Assembly (NCBI GenBank): GCA_024138025.1
Contig: JAMXBD010001589.1
Location: forward strand, 124,001 to 188,000
Origin: Combretum micranthum
Lineage: Eukaryota; Streptophyta; Magnoliopsida; Myrtales; Combretaceae
Direction of reading: 5' to 3'
DNA: 64,000 bases
Position numbers and translations under genes: made by a program. Shown piece by piece: positions 12,029 to 24,984 of the stretch. The notes under the pieces are model-generated. The model was not told the origin of the DNA and made no database searches. It saw only the letters and a program-made list of their open reading frames with translations. Within the stretch, counting starts at the first letter, position 1. Each line of letters starts with the position of its first letter.

Positions 12029-13941
12029 CGGAGTAGCGCAATTTATATTGATAATAATTAAGTAACAAGGCAAGGAGAATACTTATCATAAAATATAAAC
12101 ATGGTAAATTACAATTCTTAGGGGCATATCCCTCTATTGTCTTCAAGTCAAAATAAATACATTTCTTGAAATTTCTAAAACACTAACATAGCATACATTA
12201 TGTATAAGAAATCTTACAAATAACTCGATCTTATGTTCCCATTACCTTCGTAAAAGTTTAATATCCTTCTATGACTTCCTTAATGTCATGATCTTCGATT
12301 TAAGCCATGGGTATATCTGTTTCAAAATCTATGGGGGTATAAGCTTACAACTAGCTTAGTGAGGTATTTCTTTTCATTCGCACATATGGTTTCAAACAAG
12401 TTTATTTAAATTTTCACACATATTTCTATTATCATACAATGCAACAATCACGTGATTACACAAATATATATAGTTATCTGGAAACCATATATAGAACGGT
12501 TTTACCTCTCCATATTAAAAGTTAGGAATCGGTGCTGAAGATTGCGACCTTCTCTGCTAGGTCCCACCAAAGCGTTCGGTTGGCTCGGCTTCGAACCTAA
12601 AGTCGTATTCCGAGCAATTTAGATTCTCTAGGAAGGAACATGGCCGTGGACCCACCACGATAACAGCCAATCTAACTCTACGCGTAGAGTAGCAGCCTTC
12701 CGAAAGAGATGTGACTCGATAGATGCTATGCATGAGTATTTTATTTTTCTTAAGCCAAACCTTATTAAGGTTTATTAGGGGGTGATCAATCAATTTGGCA
12801 AGCAATAAACAATTACATAAGTAAGTAAAACAAAACACTTAAATAGGTAATTTGAAGTTGCGATATTCTTAATTCTCATTTCACACATAAGAATAGAATC
12901 ACATATCCCCGAATTCCCCATACACATCCATTTTTCATCTTTTCTTAGTACACTAATGCCTCTACTTTACAAGCACAAGCAAGGTAACAAAATTAAGCGG
13001 AATAACTCACTCCAATTTCGCAATCTCTTAGTCGTAGAAATCCTCAGGAATGGTAATCTTGTATCCTTAGTCACCTAAACAAAAAAATACCCAGGATGAG
13101 TATTTCGTAGAAATTTTACTTAAACTTTCTAATTCTATTTCACTTTTTGTCAAAATCGCATAAATGAAATTCCAATTTAAAATGGTCATAACTTGCTATT
13201 TTAACTCGGAATTTCGCTATACCGTTTTCTACCTATTGAAAAGATCTATCCATTTCTAAGGTTATCTATGTCATATAAGGTCATTTGGGTTCCAAAAACA
13301 TAGGGTACAGATTTAAAACGAATATTTCTAGATTTGCGAAATAATTTTCCAACTCAACTTCATTCAAAAATCCTTTAATAAAAAATATAGATATATATAT
13401 ATATATATATATGATTGATAAATCTCTTTTAGTATATAGATAAGCTCATTCTATCTAAAAATTCTAATAGTAGTGTCTAATCAATTTATTTCGTAAAACA
13501 ATTCATTTTGAAGTGTTAAAACACTTGACAAATTTCCTTTTCAAATATTTTAAAGAAAATTTATTTATTTTTTTCCTAGGTGATTATTATAATGAGTATA
13601 TTTTTATTTTATTTTCCTCATTCCTTTTTCAAAACAAGTAAATTTTCCTTTAACTTTGGTCTTTTATAATTTCTACTTCTAGTGATAAAAATCAAAGTTA
13701 TCAAAAGCCTATTAAGTTGTTAATAACCTATTTTAAATTCGCATTTAGAATGGTTTTAGAAAATAAGTTTTTTCTTTTTATATTTCTTGTTTAAAATATA
13801 AGTTCTTATGTTTCTAAAACTTGGTCTTTTATTTCCTTTACAAATTTTATTTGAAAAGAATCTTTTTTATTAATAAAATCATTTGTTTTTTATCTTACCA
13901 TGCTTGTATTCTTTGGAAATAAGTTCCTTCTTCAGAAACTT
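11759..13941 (-). repeat. 5' LTR of the gag-only element, distal part (B)
   Basis: This is the half of the LTR nearest the primer site. On the plus strand it starts TGTTACGCCC with GGGTACCC nearby, the family terminus. It is collinear with 19,955 onward. It is interrupted at 13,941 by LTR copy F and resumes at 17,622 (part C). Without F, the 5' LTR is about 4.5 kb. Confidence 0.85.
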
Positions 13942-14633
13942 TGTAAACCCCTAAATTTTCGGAATCGGTTTAGCACAAAACCCTAACCGGAAGTCAAACG
14001 AAACCCTAAAGGTCAACAAAACCCTAGTTTACCGTATCAATCTAAATCCGGCATTGCCGTTTTCTTTGGCCCGGAAAAACGAAGTTGGGATAATTAGCTC
14101 AAATAGTCGTAATAACCATAGGTTTTATAAAAGTTTCAGTTTCGCGAAATTCGGAGTCCTTCGAACCCGATCGGACACAGTTCTCGAAAAACGTGTCCGG
14201 AAGCCCGGAATAGTAAAAATATTCCGAATACACCGTTAGACTCGTAAAAATATAAGTTTTCCAAAAATATCAGTTTCATAATTTTTCGGTAAGTAAAAAT
14301 AACAGATATAGCTATTATACGCGTATTTTCTTACTACCGGTACTTTAATTGTCATATCTACTTTACATTACACTATTCATTACTATTCTACACTATTCTT
14401 TTATCTCTACTTTTTCTTACACCTACTCTTACACTCTACATAACCTATTATCTTAACTTTTTACCTTTCCCATAACTTTATATCACATCTACCTTACATA
14501 TTACATCTTTTATTTCAAAAAGTCAAAATAAAATCTCCTCCCCTCTACACAATGGCCGGCGCCCCTCTCTCTCTTGCCCTCAATTTGTTCCAATTTTGCA
14601 TTTATTTAAATCACACAAAAATCACTCTCAATC

Positions 14634-14643
14634 CTATAAATAC
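14634..14643 (+). promoter_or_regulatory. LTR promoter TATA box (copy F)
   Basis: The motif CTATAAATAC is followed by a C run and a TC-rich leader, matching the position in copy E. Confidence 0.65.
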
Positions 14644-16894
14644 CCCCCTTCTCTTTCACTTCTTTCACACCACTTCTACACTAAAATTACTCTCTCAAAA
14701 TCTCTCTAGAATTTCTCTCCAAGAAGCTCTTCAAGAAGTTCTCTTTAAGCTCATCTTCTTTAGGTAAAAGTTCTTCAAGAAGTCTCCATGTTCATCTACT
14801 TAGTATGAGCTTAGTGTATGTTTTCTAAAACCATGAAGGTTAAGAAAGCAACAATAGGTTCATACTTTGTTTTTGTTCATAACCACAATTCCTTTATGTT
14901 CATGTTTCCTTATATATTCATTATGTTTTTCTTATGTTCATTATGTCTCTTTTATGTTCATAACTATCTACTATATCTAGATAACTATATACATATTCTT
15001 TAGAGCATATAAGCTCACTTGCAATTTATTTAGTTCATGCAAAGCAATTTATTTACTTTTCCATTGCAATTTATTTATTCATTCCTTGTTGAAATTAAGA
15101 CTAGTCTCTAGTCTTAGACTTGTCCTCATCAAGTCAAAACAAGCTTTTCTTCTTTCATTTTATTTCATTATGGGACTAGTTTATTTCTTAGTCCCGGGAG
15201 CCTTGAAAAAGCTAAGACTCCAATACTTGATTTTATTATTTATGCTTTATGTTATTTTGTTTATTATTATTCTCATAATCATGTTCATTTAGATTGTTGT
15301 CCAAAAGTTTTATTTTCTAAAGATAATGAAATAAAAGAAGACTTTTTGTCACTTAGGAATAAGTTTATGTGAAACATAAAAATATAAGATAACAAAAATA
15401 AACTCCTTCATTTTCAAGTTACAAAAAGAATTCACTATGAATTTAGAAACTATTTTTACTTAAAAGCTAGTTAAATCTTTGTTACTCTACTTTGCTTTTC
15501 AAAAGAAAATATTTTGTTGACAAAAATGGTTCTTTTCATAAAGAAAGAAAATAAGATGGATGACTAAGGAAATTTTTAAGTAAAGACCTTGCAAATAGGC
15601 AAAGAAAATTTATGGTTTGAAAAGAATAAAATTTTCACTTTTCAAGTTACAAGAAAAAGTTAATAAGATTATAGAAATTAGTTTTTCTACAAAAAGTCCT
15701 TAATTGTTCCACTTTGTTTTTATAAGGAAACCAAATTTTCATGCATGGGTAATTGTTTTTGGAAATGGGAGACATGAGAAAAAGAATGAGAAATATCAAG
15801 TAAAGATTTTTGCCAAAACAAGTAAACAAAGGAATTTACACAAGAAAATAAGGAAAAGAATATTTTCTAGAAAACTTCAAAAATATTATTAGTGTAACTT
15901 AGAAAGTAGAAAATTTTATTTTCAAAAGTCACTTAGAAAAAGATAAATAAAAAACCCATAAAACGTTTTTAGAAAATAAAGAAAACAAGGTATTCATTTC
16001 AAAGAAATTACAAAAAAAATTTCCGAAAAGCTTCAACCGACATTGTTTTACTTAGAAAAATAATTTGGACAACAAAACACTTGAGCATGCTTAAATATGA
16101 GTTATATAGTTATAAAAAGAGAATTTTTCAACTATATAGATAACTAAGTATTTATCAAACAAATTTTGATTTCTTGAACCAAAGTTGTTTTTACTTGAAA
16201 TCCGTGGTGAATTTTGTCACTTTTTCGAGCCTATATGGCTTTGTTTGTGGGAAATAATTTTAGAAATGGGTAGATCTTTTCGAGTAGATAGAAATCGGTA
16301 TATTATATGCGCGATTCCGAGTTAAAATGACCAAGTTATGGCCATTTTAAGTTGGAACATTCTTTTATACGAACTTTGACGTTCTTTGACATTGTTTTGT
16401 CAAAAATTCAAGAAAATCTTCAAGAAAAACTCATTATGGGTATTTTCTTTGGTTAGGTGATCCCGAGGAAGGATTTCTTCACCCCGAGGACTATTACGAT
16501 TTAGTGGAGTGTGTGAACGACTCATCCGCTTAAGAGAAATAGACGGCAATGGCATCGTGAGTTATTTCCCGTTATTTTTCATACTCTTGCTTGTGCTTGT
16601 AAAATTAGTTGCACTAGAATCTAAGCAAACTCAAAAGAAGTGTATGATAATATGTTGAAGGAATACTAAGTATATCGAAACTCAATTTGTTTGTAATAAA
16701 GTTGTATGTACATTAATATCTTGAATTGTTTGAAATTGGTTGATCACTTGAAAGAAGTTAAATGTAACTACTAGACTTTAATTAAAGAAATTATTCATGC
16801 ACTTCATATGTTGAGTCACATTGCATTCGCTACTATACAATTGGTGGGACAAGTGTATAATAGTGGTGGTAGACATAACCGGTATATCATGTAA

Positions 16895-17032
16895 GTGGCG
16901 AGTAGGAGCCGGTAAGAACTACTTAAATTGATGGCTAGTAGGAGCCTGTAATAACTAAGTTTTTCGTGGCTAGTAGGAGCCTGTAATAACTACAAAATTT
17001 TTGATGGCGTATAGGAGCCGGTAAGACCTATA
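16895..17032. repeat. Minisatellite in LTR copy F, four units
   Basis: Four copies of GTGGCTAGTAGGAGCC followed by GTAATAACTAC start near 16,895, 16,931, 16,966 and 17,004 (spacing 35-38 bases). The first and last carry CCGGTAAGA instead of CCTGTAATA. The corresponding site in copy E has a different repeat. Confidence 0.8.
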
Positions 17033-17621
17033 AAAGTGTTTTAAAAGTGGTGGCTGTAATTGGCCTGAATACCCAACCCGAATGAAGGGCGTAAATTCAT
17101 TCAACATATGATTCCCGGAAAGTCATATGTCTTGTATGCTCACGTGGTTGTTGCATTTCATACGTTTGAATAAAAACTTGATTGATAATTTACTTCGAGT
17201 ATGAATTTTGGGAATTACTCACTAAGCCTAGTAGCTTATACCCGATAGATATCTTTTGCAGTTCCCGTACCTATGGTTAAGGCCACGTGGACCCTGTGGG
17301 CAGGTAATCCCTTTGTATATTAGAATTTGAATAAAGAGTAGCTGAGCATTAGCATGTTAATATGTATATAATAGATTAGTAAGCTGTCCCTAAGTTGGTA
17401 AAATTTATGCCATGGACAAATAATTGTTGTGATTCTTCTTTTCTTAACATGTTTTTATATCTCCTTAAGCTACATAATTCCATATATGGTCCTCTAAAAA
17501 TTGTGAAAGTAAGCCTTACACTTAATATAAAAGCTTTTGGAATGACTAAGGTTGTCATACTTAAGCTTTAATATTGAGTGTGGCGGACTGCCACGTTTAG
17601 GGTACCCATTGGGGCGTGACA

Positions 17622-19950
17622 AAACTTGGAAATCATTATTTTTCTAAGTGGGTTTATAACTTTATGAGTTGATTTTATCTTAACTTTGAAAACTAGTTTG
17701 TTTCTTGGTTTTGTTATGAAGTTGAAAAGAGTTTAATCTGAAGCTTTTTGTGAGAACTTTGAATACTAATAAGTTATTTTACTAAAACTTAGGTGACCAT
17801 ATTATAAAAAAAAAAAGTATTTATTTCTTATGTTTCATGGTAAAGCTATCTTTGTTATTTAAGAAAACTTTGAGAAAATTTGTATTACTTTCATTTCTAT
17901 TTCTGATAATAACTCCATTATTTAATGATAAGTAACATAATAGAAAATTTAGTTTAAATTCCTTTAATAAAGAGAAATTCTACTTTTAATTTAGTTGAGA
18001 CAATATCATTATGTAGATGCAAGTATTATGAGCATGTAAAATAATAAGAATATGAGAAAATACTAGAAACAATAATAGTAAGCAAGATCATAAAAATATC
18101 AAGTATTAGGAACCTTAGCTTCATCAAGGTATCCCGGTCAAGTATTGGGAGCCTTAGCTTCATCAAGGTATCCCGGGACTAAGAATAGACTAATCCCAAA
18201 AAGAATAAAGAAAATAAAGAAAAGATTGTTTTGACTTGATATAGACAAGTCTAAGACTAGTCTTAAAAATAGCATGAAATAAAAAAATTGCAAAACATGA
18301 AATTAAATAAACAATAAGTGCGCTTATATGCTCTAAAGAATATATATATATATATAAACATAAATATATCTAATTAGATATGAATAAGAAGTTAGCATAA
18401 TAATAACAACGATAATAACGAATAATAACAACATATATAATATCAAGATAATAAGATATGATTTTCATGTGCAAGAACAAAACATGAACATGTTGTTGTT
18501 TTTACTACTCATGTGAGTTTCAAAACAATATCATGGTCATGTTAAGTTACATGACATGGATAACTAAATGTGAGAAGAAATTTTTACCCAAAGTGTTTAT
18601 GTGATATGAAGTTGGTAGTGAATGTATGGTTATGTGGTTATTGAGAAATGGTAGTAGGATTGTTTATAGAGAGAAATTTTGTGAGTATTTGGTGAAAGAG
18701 TTTTGGTAGAGGAAAATGTTGTAAAGAGTGTTTGTATAGAGAATTTGAGAGAGTTTTAGTAGTATAATGAATTGTGTGAAAGAATGAAAGAGAAATGGAG
18801 TATTTATAGAATTTTGGAGTGAAAATTAGATGTAATTAAATTAATTAAAAAAATAAAAAAAGAGAGAGAGGAGTGTGGACGGCAATTGTAAGAAAGAGAG
18901 AGAAATTTGATTTAAAAATTAATTTTAGATGAAAAGTGTAAGAGAAGTTTAGTAATATGTGGTGTAGAATTTTTATGGGAAAAGAAAATTGTAAGAAATG
19001 AGATGTAGGTATAAGAATAGGTGGTAAGAAAAAGTAGAGATAGAGGAATAGAGGAATAGTAATGAATAGTAGAAAAGTACTATGAATAGTAAACTAGACA
19101 AATAAAATACCGGTAGTAATAAAAATACAAATATAAAAGCGATATCTATATTTTTAGCTATCGAAAAATTCTAAATTTGATATTTTTGGAAACCTTATAT
19201 TTTTACAAGTTTATTGGTATTGACGGAATATTTTTGTCGTTTAATGTATCAGGCATGATTTTTGAAAACTGATCTCGTTCCGATCTGAAGGACATTAGAA
19301 TTTTGCAAATATGATATTTTTAAGTTCTTTATATTATTACGAACTATTATCAACAATTATTTCCATTTCGTTGTTTAGGGTTTAAGAGCGCGGATTGCCA
19401 GATCTTAAACACTAGGATTTGTTGTTAGCTTTGTTGACTTTTAGAGTTCTAGTTTGACTTCTGGTTTTGTTGAGTTATTCATAGATAATAAAATTTTGAG
19501 ATTTTGCCGTATTATATTTTTAGTTCAATGTCTATGGTTTATTTTATTTGTGATTATTTAATATTTTCTGTTCTTGGGATCGTTTAACTGAGTCTAAGGT
19601 TATAGATTGACTCAGTTTGACTTTTAGTGAAAATTGAAACTTTTGATTCTAAAATTCACCAAATGATTTAAGATCTTAGTATTTTGTTATCGCGCATTAT
19701 TTGGATTTATCGTCTTGATTTGCATGTTAGAAATTGGATAGATGATTTGATTAGTGTACTGATGTCAAATTAACCGATAGTTAGATTTTCTATTTTGTTT
19801 TTAGGGTTCTCTTTTCCTCAAGATTAAGAATCTCGTGTTTGACCTTATTTAGAATTTGGTTTTAACTTGGGTCGATTTTCGGGGTTTCGATTTTGATGTT
19901 AAACTTCTTGGGTTATTTTCTAAGAATTATGAACATTTCAGGGGTTTACA
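17622..19950 (-). repeat. 5' LTR of the gag-only element, proximal part (C)
   Basis: This is the continuation of LTR B after solo LTR F. It ends on the plus strand with TTTCAGGGGTTTACA at 19,950, which is the LTR start on the minus strand. The next base belongs to another LTR (D), so the gag-only element was inserted into D. The bases ATAGT at 19,951 are the expected side of a target duplication whose partner lies left of the window. Confidence 0.85.
18797..18809 (-). promoter_or_regulatory. LTR promoter TATA box (copy C)
   Basis: The minus strand reads CTATAAATACTCC, at the same place as in copies A and D. This is the promoter of the 5' LTR of the gag-only element. Confidence 0.6.
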
Positions 19951-22900
19951 ATAGTGCAATTTACATTGATAACAATTTAAGTAACAAGGCAAGAAGAATA
20001 CTTATTATAAAACATAAGCATGGTTTATTACAATTCTTAGGAGCATACCTCCGCTATTGTCTTCAAGTTTATATAAATACACTTCTTTAGAAATCTCCAA
20101 AATACTAACATAGCATACATTGCATATACGAAAATTACAAATTAACTTCATCCTATATTCCCATTGCTTTTCATAAGAGTTTAAAATCCTTCCATGACTT
20201 TCTTAATGTCATGATCTTCGAATAAAGCCATGGGTATACCTGTTTCAATAAATATCTATGGGGGTATAAGCTTACAACTAGCTTAGTAAGATATTCTCTT
20301 TCATTCGTACCGTGATATCAAACAAATTTATTTAATTTTCTTATACATATGCTATGCATCAAATCACATGATTACATAAATATATATATATATATATATA
20401 TAGTTATTCGAAAACCATATATAAATCGCATTTATCCCTCCGTATCGAAGGTTAGGGAATTATTGATGAAGATCCTCGACCTTCTACTGCTAGTTCCCAG
20501 GCCCCCGCCGAAAGCATTCAGTTGGCTTGGCTCTAAATCTAGAGTTGCATTCCCTAAGCAATGTGAGTTCTCTAGGAAGGAATAGAGCCCGTGTCTCAGC
20601 ATGATAATAGTCCATCCAACTCTACATGTAGGAGTAGCAGCCTTCCGAAAGAAATGTATTATTTTCCTTAAGCCAAATCTTATTAAGGTTTATTAGGGGC
20701 GATCAAACAATTTAGCAAACAATAAGCAAGTATACATGTAGGTAGACAAAATACTTAACAAGTAATTCAAAGTTGCGATATTCTTAATTCTTGTTTCATC
20801 ACATAGGCATAGAATCACACACACACACACATATCCCTGAATTCTCCATACATGTCCATTTTTATCTTTTCTTCGCATTCAAATGCCAATATTCTACAAG
20901 CACAAGTACGTAACGAAATTAAGAGGAATAACTCACTCGTCATTTCGCAATCTTCTTAGTCGTAGTAATCCTCAAGAAGTGAAATCTCATATTTTGCATC
21001 ACCTAAACAAAAGAAATACTCGAGATGAATATTTCATAGGATTTCTACTTAAGCTTTCTAATGCTATTTTACTATGTTCGTAAAAAATCACGTATAATGA
21101 AATTCCAACTTAAAATAACAAAAACTTGTCCATTTTAACTAGGAATTTTGCATATAATATACTGTTTCTACCTACTCGAAAAGATCTATTTATTCAAGAT
21201 TATTTTTATCATAAAAACCATTCGGGTTTAGAAAAGGTAAGGTATAGAATCATTATGAATTTTCAATTCCTCAAAACGTAATTTTTTTCAAACTTTTTCC
21301 CTTATCCAAAAATCCCTTGACAAAAATATAGTATTTATATGATTGAAAAATCCTTTGAATAAACATATAGACTTATATTGTATGCAAAATTCCAATGCTA
21401 TTGTCTCAACGATTATATTTCGTAAAGCAATGTCTTATGGTGTTAAAACTTGAACTTTAACAATTTCCTTTTCAAGTGTTTTGAATGACCATTATAAATT
21501 CTTGGGTTATTGTTATAAATGAGTACATTCTTATTTTGCTTTCCAATTCCTTTTCTAAAATAAATAAAATTTCTTAGCTTTGGTCTTACAAATTTTACTT
21601 CTAATGATAAAAATAAAGTTTTTAAGATTTTATTAAGTTGCTGATAACCTATAATAATTTGAGTTGTGGATATTTTCTTTAAAAATGGCTTTGATAAACA
21701 AGTCTTGTTCTTCTTATATTTTCATTTTCCGACTTCTTTAAAAAAAAATTAAACTTCATTTATAAAACTTGGTCTTTTAACTCTTCAACCAATTTTGCTT
21801 GAAAGAAAAATCATGTTTCAATATTTCTTAAGTCTTTGACAATATCTATTGTTCTTTTGTAGCTTATCATGTTTAGATTCTTTTTATTCTTTAAAATGGT
21901 TTATCGTTTAGAAACTTGGCAACCTCTATTTTCCTAAGTGATTTATAATTTATTAAGTTGATTTTTAGCTTAACTTATAAAACTTAGCCTAGTTATTACT
22001 TTTTATTATGGAGTTGGTAAAATCCTATTAGTAAGCTTTTTGAGAAAAAATTGCTTACCAAAGAATTACTAATAATATGTTTTAATAATCTTTATGTGAT
22101 TTTCATAATGAAAGAAAATGTTATCATTTTTCATTGTTATTTAAGAAAAGTCTTGGTGGGTTTGAAAAAAAGTTGTAGAAATAATTTTCCTATGTGGATG
22201 ATCAAAATCTTGATTTAAGTAGTAAGGATATGTATACATTAAGAGAGGTTGTTTTCATTTTTCCTTTGTTTCCTTTGTAAAATTATCCTTGTTGACACTT
22301 GGGAAAACTTTCATGAAAGTTTGAGAAGAAGTTGTAAAAATACATTTTCTAAGTTGTTGTTGACAAGTTTCTTTGTTTAGTGACAAGTTTATAATAAAAG
22401 AGTTTAGTTTCATGTTTTGTTATTCGAGAAAATTTCACTTTAAATTTGTTGAGACAACAACATTATGATGATACATGTATATGAGAATGTAATATGAAAA
22501 TGATGAAAATATAGGAAAGGTATAAGAAGCAAATTATAAGCAAGATAATGATATCAAGTATTGGGAACCTTAGCTTTATCAAGGCAACCCGGTCAAGTAT
22601 TGGGAGCCTTAGCTTCATCAAAGCAACCCGAGACTAAGAATAGACTAGTCCCAAAAAGAAAAATAAAGAAAAGAAAAAGCAATAATAAAAGTAATAAGAA
22701 TAAAAGCAAGTTAGTAAGAGTTAGTGAGCATTTAGGCTCTAAGAAAAAATATATATATATATACATATACACATATACATAATATATATATATAGGGTTA
22801 ACTTAGGAGCACAATAAAAATAGTAACAACATAAGGTCATAATAACAAGATAATATAATCGGAATTTCTTGGTATGTATAAGAATAAAATATGAATATGT

Positions 22901-23194
22901 TGTTACTTCTACAACTCATATGAGTTTTAAGAAACAACACCATAGTTATGCTAAGTTATGTGACATGGGTAAATAGATGGTTAAAGCTTTACTTAATAGT
23001 ATTTTTTATGAAGGAAGATGGTAAATGTAGATTATGTGGTAGAGATATGTGGTAAATGGTTTATGTATAGAGGAGAATTTTGTAGAAAGATTTTGGAAGA
23101 ATTGGTTAAAGAGAGTTTTGGTAGAGAGAAATTGTGGAGAAATTTTGAGAGTTTTGTTATGTAAAATGAAAGTGTGAAAGAAGTGAAGGGAAAT

Positions 23195-23207
23195 GGAGTA
23201 TTTATAG
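23195..23207 (-). promoter_or_regulatory. LTR promoter TATA box (copy D)
   Basis: The minus strand reads CTATAAATACTCC, in the conserved position of the family. Confidence 0.6.
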
Positions 23208-23251
23208 TTGAAGATAGAGAGAACTTGTGTGTAATAAAATAAATTGAAAAG

Positions 23252-23294
23252 AAAAAAAAGGGGGGGGGGGGGGTGGGGGGGAGAGAGAGAGAGA
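23252..23294. repeat. Poly-G run with GA microsatellite in LTR D
   Basis: A run of 14 G, one T and 7 G is followed by (GA)n. The same place in copy A is an interrupted G-rich tract (6,666-6,690) followed by (GA)n, and in E and F it is C-rich on the plus strand. It lies just upstream of the LTR TATA box. Confidence 0.85.
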
Positions 23295-24310
23295 TTAAAT
23301 TTTTATTTTTGTAAGAAATTAATTAATATGTAAGATATGACTTGATATAAGATATTTTGAAAGATAAAAATAAAAAATAGGTGTATGGGTAGTAAGAAAA
23401 AGTAGAAATAGGTGAATAGTAATGAATAGTAAGGTAGGACAATGAATGGTAGACTAGATAAATAAAATATCGATAGTAATAAAAATACGCGTAAGCAGGC
23501 TATATAAGATATTTTTAGATTTCAAAAAATTATAAAACTAATATTTTTGGAATACTTATATTATTACAAGTTTAACGGTGTTATTAAAATATTTTTATTA
23601 TCCGGTGCACCAGAGCACCGTTTTTTAAAACTGATCCCATTTGAATCCGAAAAACACCAAAATTTGTGAATAATATTTTTAAGCTGTCCTATATTATTAT
23701 GAATTATTATAAAAATACTTTAGTTCCATTGTTTAGGGTTTAAGGGCGTGATTGTCAGATCTAAACACTAGGGTTTGTTGTAGACTTTGTTGACTTTTAG
23801 GGTTTCGATTTGACTTCCTACTTGTTGGTTTATTCGTAAGATCATAAAATTTTGGGGTTTTTGACTATTTTATATTTTTGGTTCACATTTATGTTTTATT
23901 CTATTTTGTTATGATCTATTTAATATTTTTCAGTTCCCAAGATTGTTTAACGAGTCTAGGGATATAGGTTGACTCGTTTGACTTTTAGTGGTAAACGAAT
24001 TTTTTTATTCTAAAATTTACCAAAGGATTTAAGTTTTAGTATTTTATCGTCGAGTGTTATTTGGATATATCATTTTGATTTGCGTGTTAGGGATAAATAG
24101 ATGATTTAGTTGGCTTACGGATGTTGAATCAAACGATCATTGGATTCTCCATTTTGTTTTGATGGTTCTCTTTTTATAAAGGTTAAGAATTTTCGTATTT
24201 GATCTTATTAGAGTTTGGTTTTAACTTGGGTTAGTTTTTCAGGGTCTCGGTTTTGGCATTTAATTCTAAGATTATTTTCTAAAATTTGTGAATTTTCAGG
24301 GGTTTACATA

Positions 24311-24984
24311 AGGTGAGGAGGAGGAGGTGAATGAGTCGGAAGACATCTCAACAGTGTTAGATGAGTACTGTGGAGATGTTGGTGCAAAGGTGCATGGTGA
24401 TGGAGGAGATGATTAGTACTTATCCATCAATGTATTGAGAAGTATTATGTCTGCTTTTCCTTCCACTGAGGAGGAACAGAAGGAGAATCTTTTTCATATT
24501 TCTTGCAAGGTCAAGGACAATCGTTATGCTCTCATCATATATGGGAGAAGTTGTACCAATGTAGCAACTACATCATTGGTTGACAAGCTAAAGCTAGCTA
24601 TAACCCCACATCCAAAACCATATAAACTATAATGGCTAAGTGAGCAAGGCAATTTACACATGACTCAGTGGGCCATAGTTCCATTCAGTATTGGGGAAAG
24701 GTATTTTGATGAGACAGTTTATGACATCCTTCGCATGTGTGCTTCACACATATTGTTCGGAAGGCTTTGGTTGTTTGATAGGGGAGTGTTACATGATGGA
24801 TACAAGAACACATATTTGTTCCAAAAAGATGGTCAGAAGATTATTCTGAATCCAATGACCACAGCTAAAGAATAAAAGGCTTAGAAGCAGATCAATAGGG
24901 CCAACAAGAAAAAGGCTTTGTTTATGTGTCAAAAGGAGATTCAGGAGGTTATTCAAAAAGAGAGCCCATTATATTTGTTGGAGG
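24311..24984 (+). pseudogene. Ty3/gypsy gag-pol fragment with protease domain, part 1
   Basis: The acidic linker EEVNESEDIS leads into a retropepsin-type segment: ENLFHISCKVKDN, LIIYGRSCTNVATTSLV, KLKLAITPHPKPYKL, then VPFSIGERYFDE and HILFGRLWLFDRGVLHDGY. Plant gypsy proteases of this type have IDGGSCTNV at the active site; here the catalytic Asp is Tyr (IYGRS). A stop splits the domain at about 24,630. The fragment is bounded by LTR D on the left and LTR H on the right, and continues at 28,801. Its gag part must lie left of the nested insertions, outside the window. Confidence 0.85.

Larger units (their letters stand above)
13942..17621 (+). repeat. Complete solo LTR (F), 3,680 bp, inserted in opposite orientation into LTR B/C
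   Basis: It starts TGTAAACCCCTAAATTTTCGG and ends GGGGCGTGACA. The hexamer AAACTT lies directly on both sides (13,936-13,941 and 17,622-17,627), and the uninterrupted LTR at about 21.9 kb has this sequence only once, so it is a target-site duplication. There is no internal region, so this is a solo LTR left by LTR-LTR recombination. It is the reverse complement of the LTR it sits in, at clear but imperfect identity. It carries a TATA box at 14,634 and a minisatellite at 16,895. Confidence 0.9.
19951..24310 (-). repeat. Minus-strand long LTR (D) inserted in a gypsy polyprotein
   Basis: It is collinear with LTRs A and B/C. Its minus-strand start, TGTAAACCCCTGAAAATTC, is at 24,310, directly against the coding sequence of the gypsy polyprotein on the right. 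Its other terminus, about the last 130 bases, is missing at 19,951 where the gag-only element inserted. It could be a solo LTR or the 5' LTR of an element whose inside lies left of the window. The short ORFs inside are not shared between copies. Confidence 0.85.

Noticed and set aside
20818..20832. Short (AC)n run and other AT microsatellites as possible attachment or origin sites
   Set aside because: They are ordinary microsatellites in AT-rich plant DNA; nothing links them to replication or recombination.
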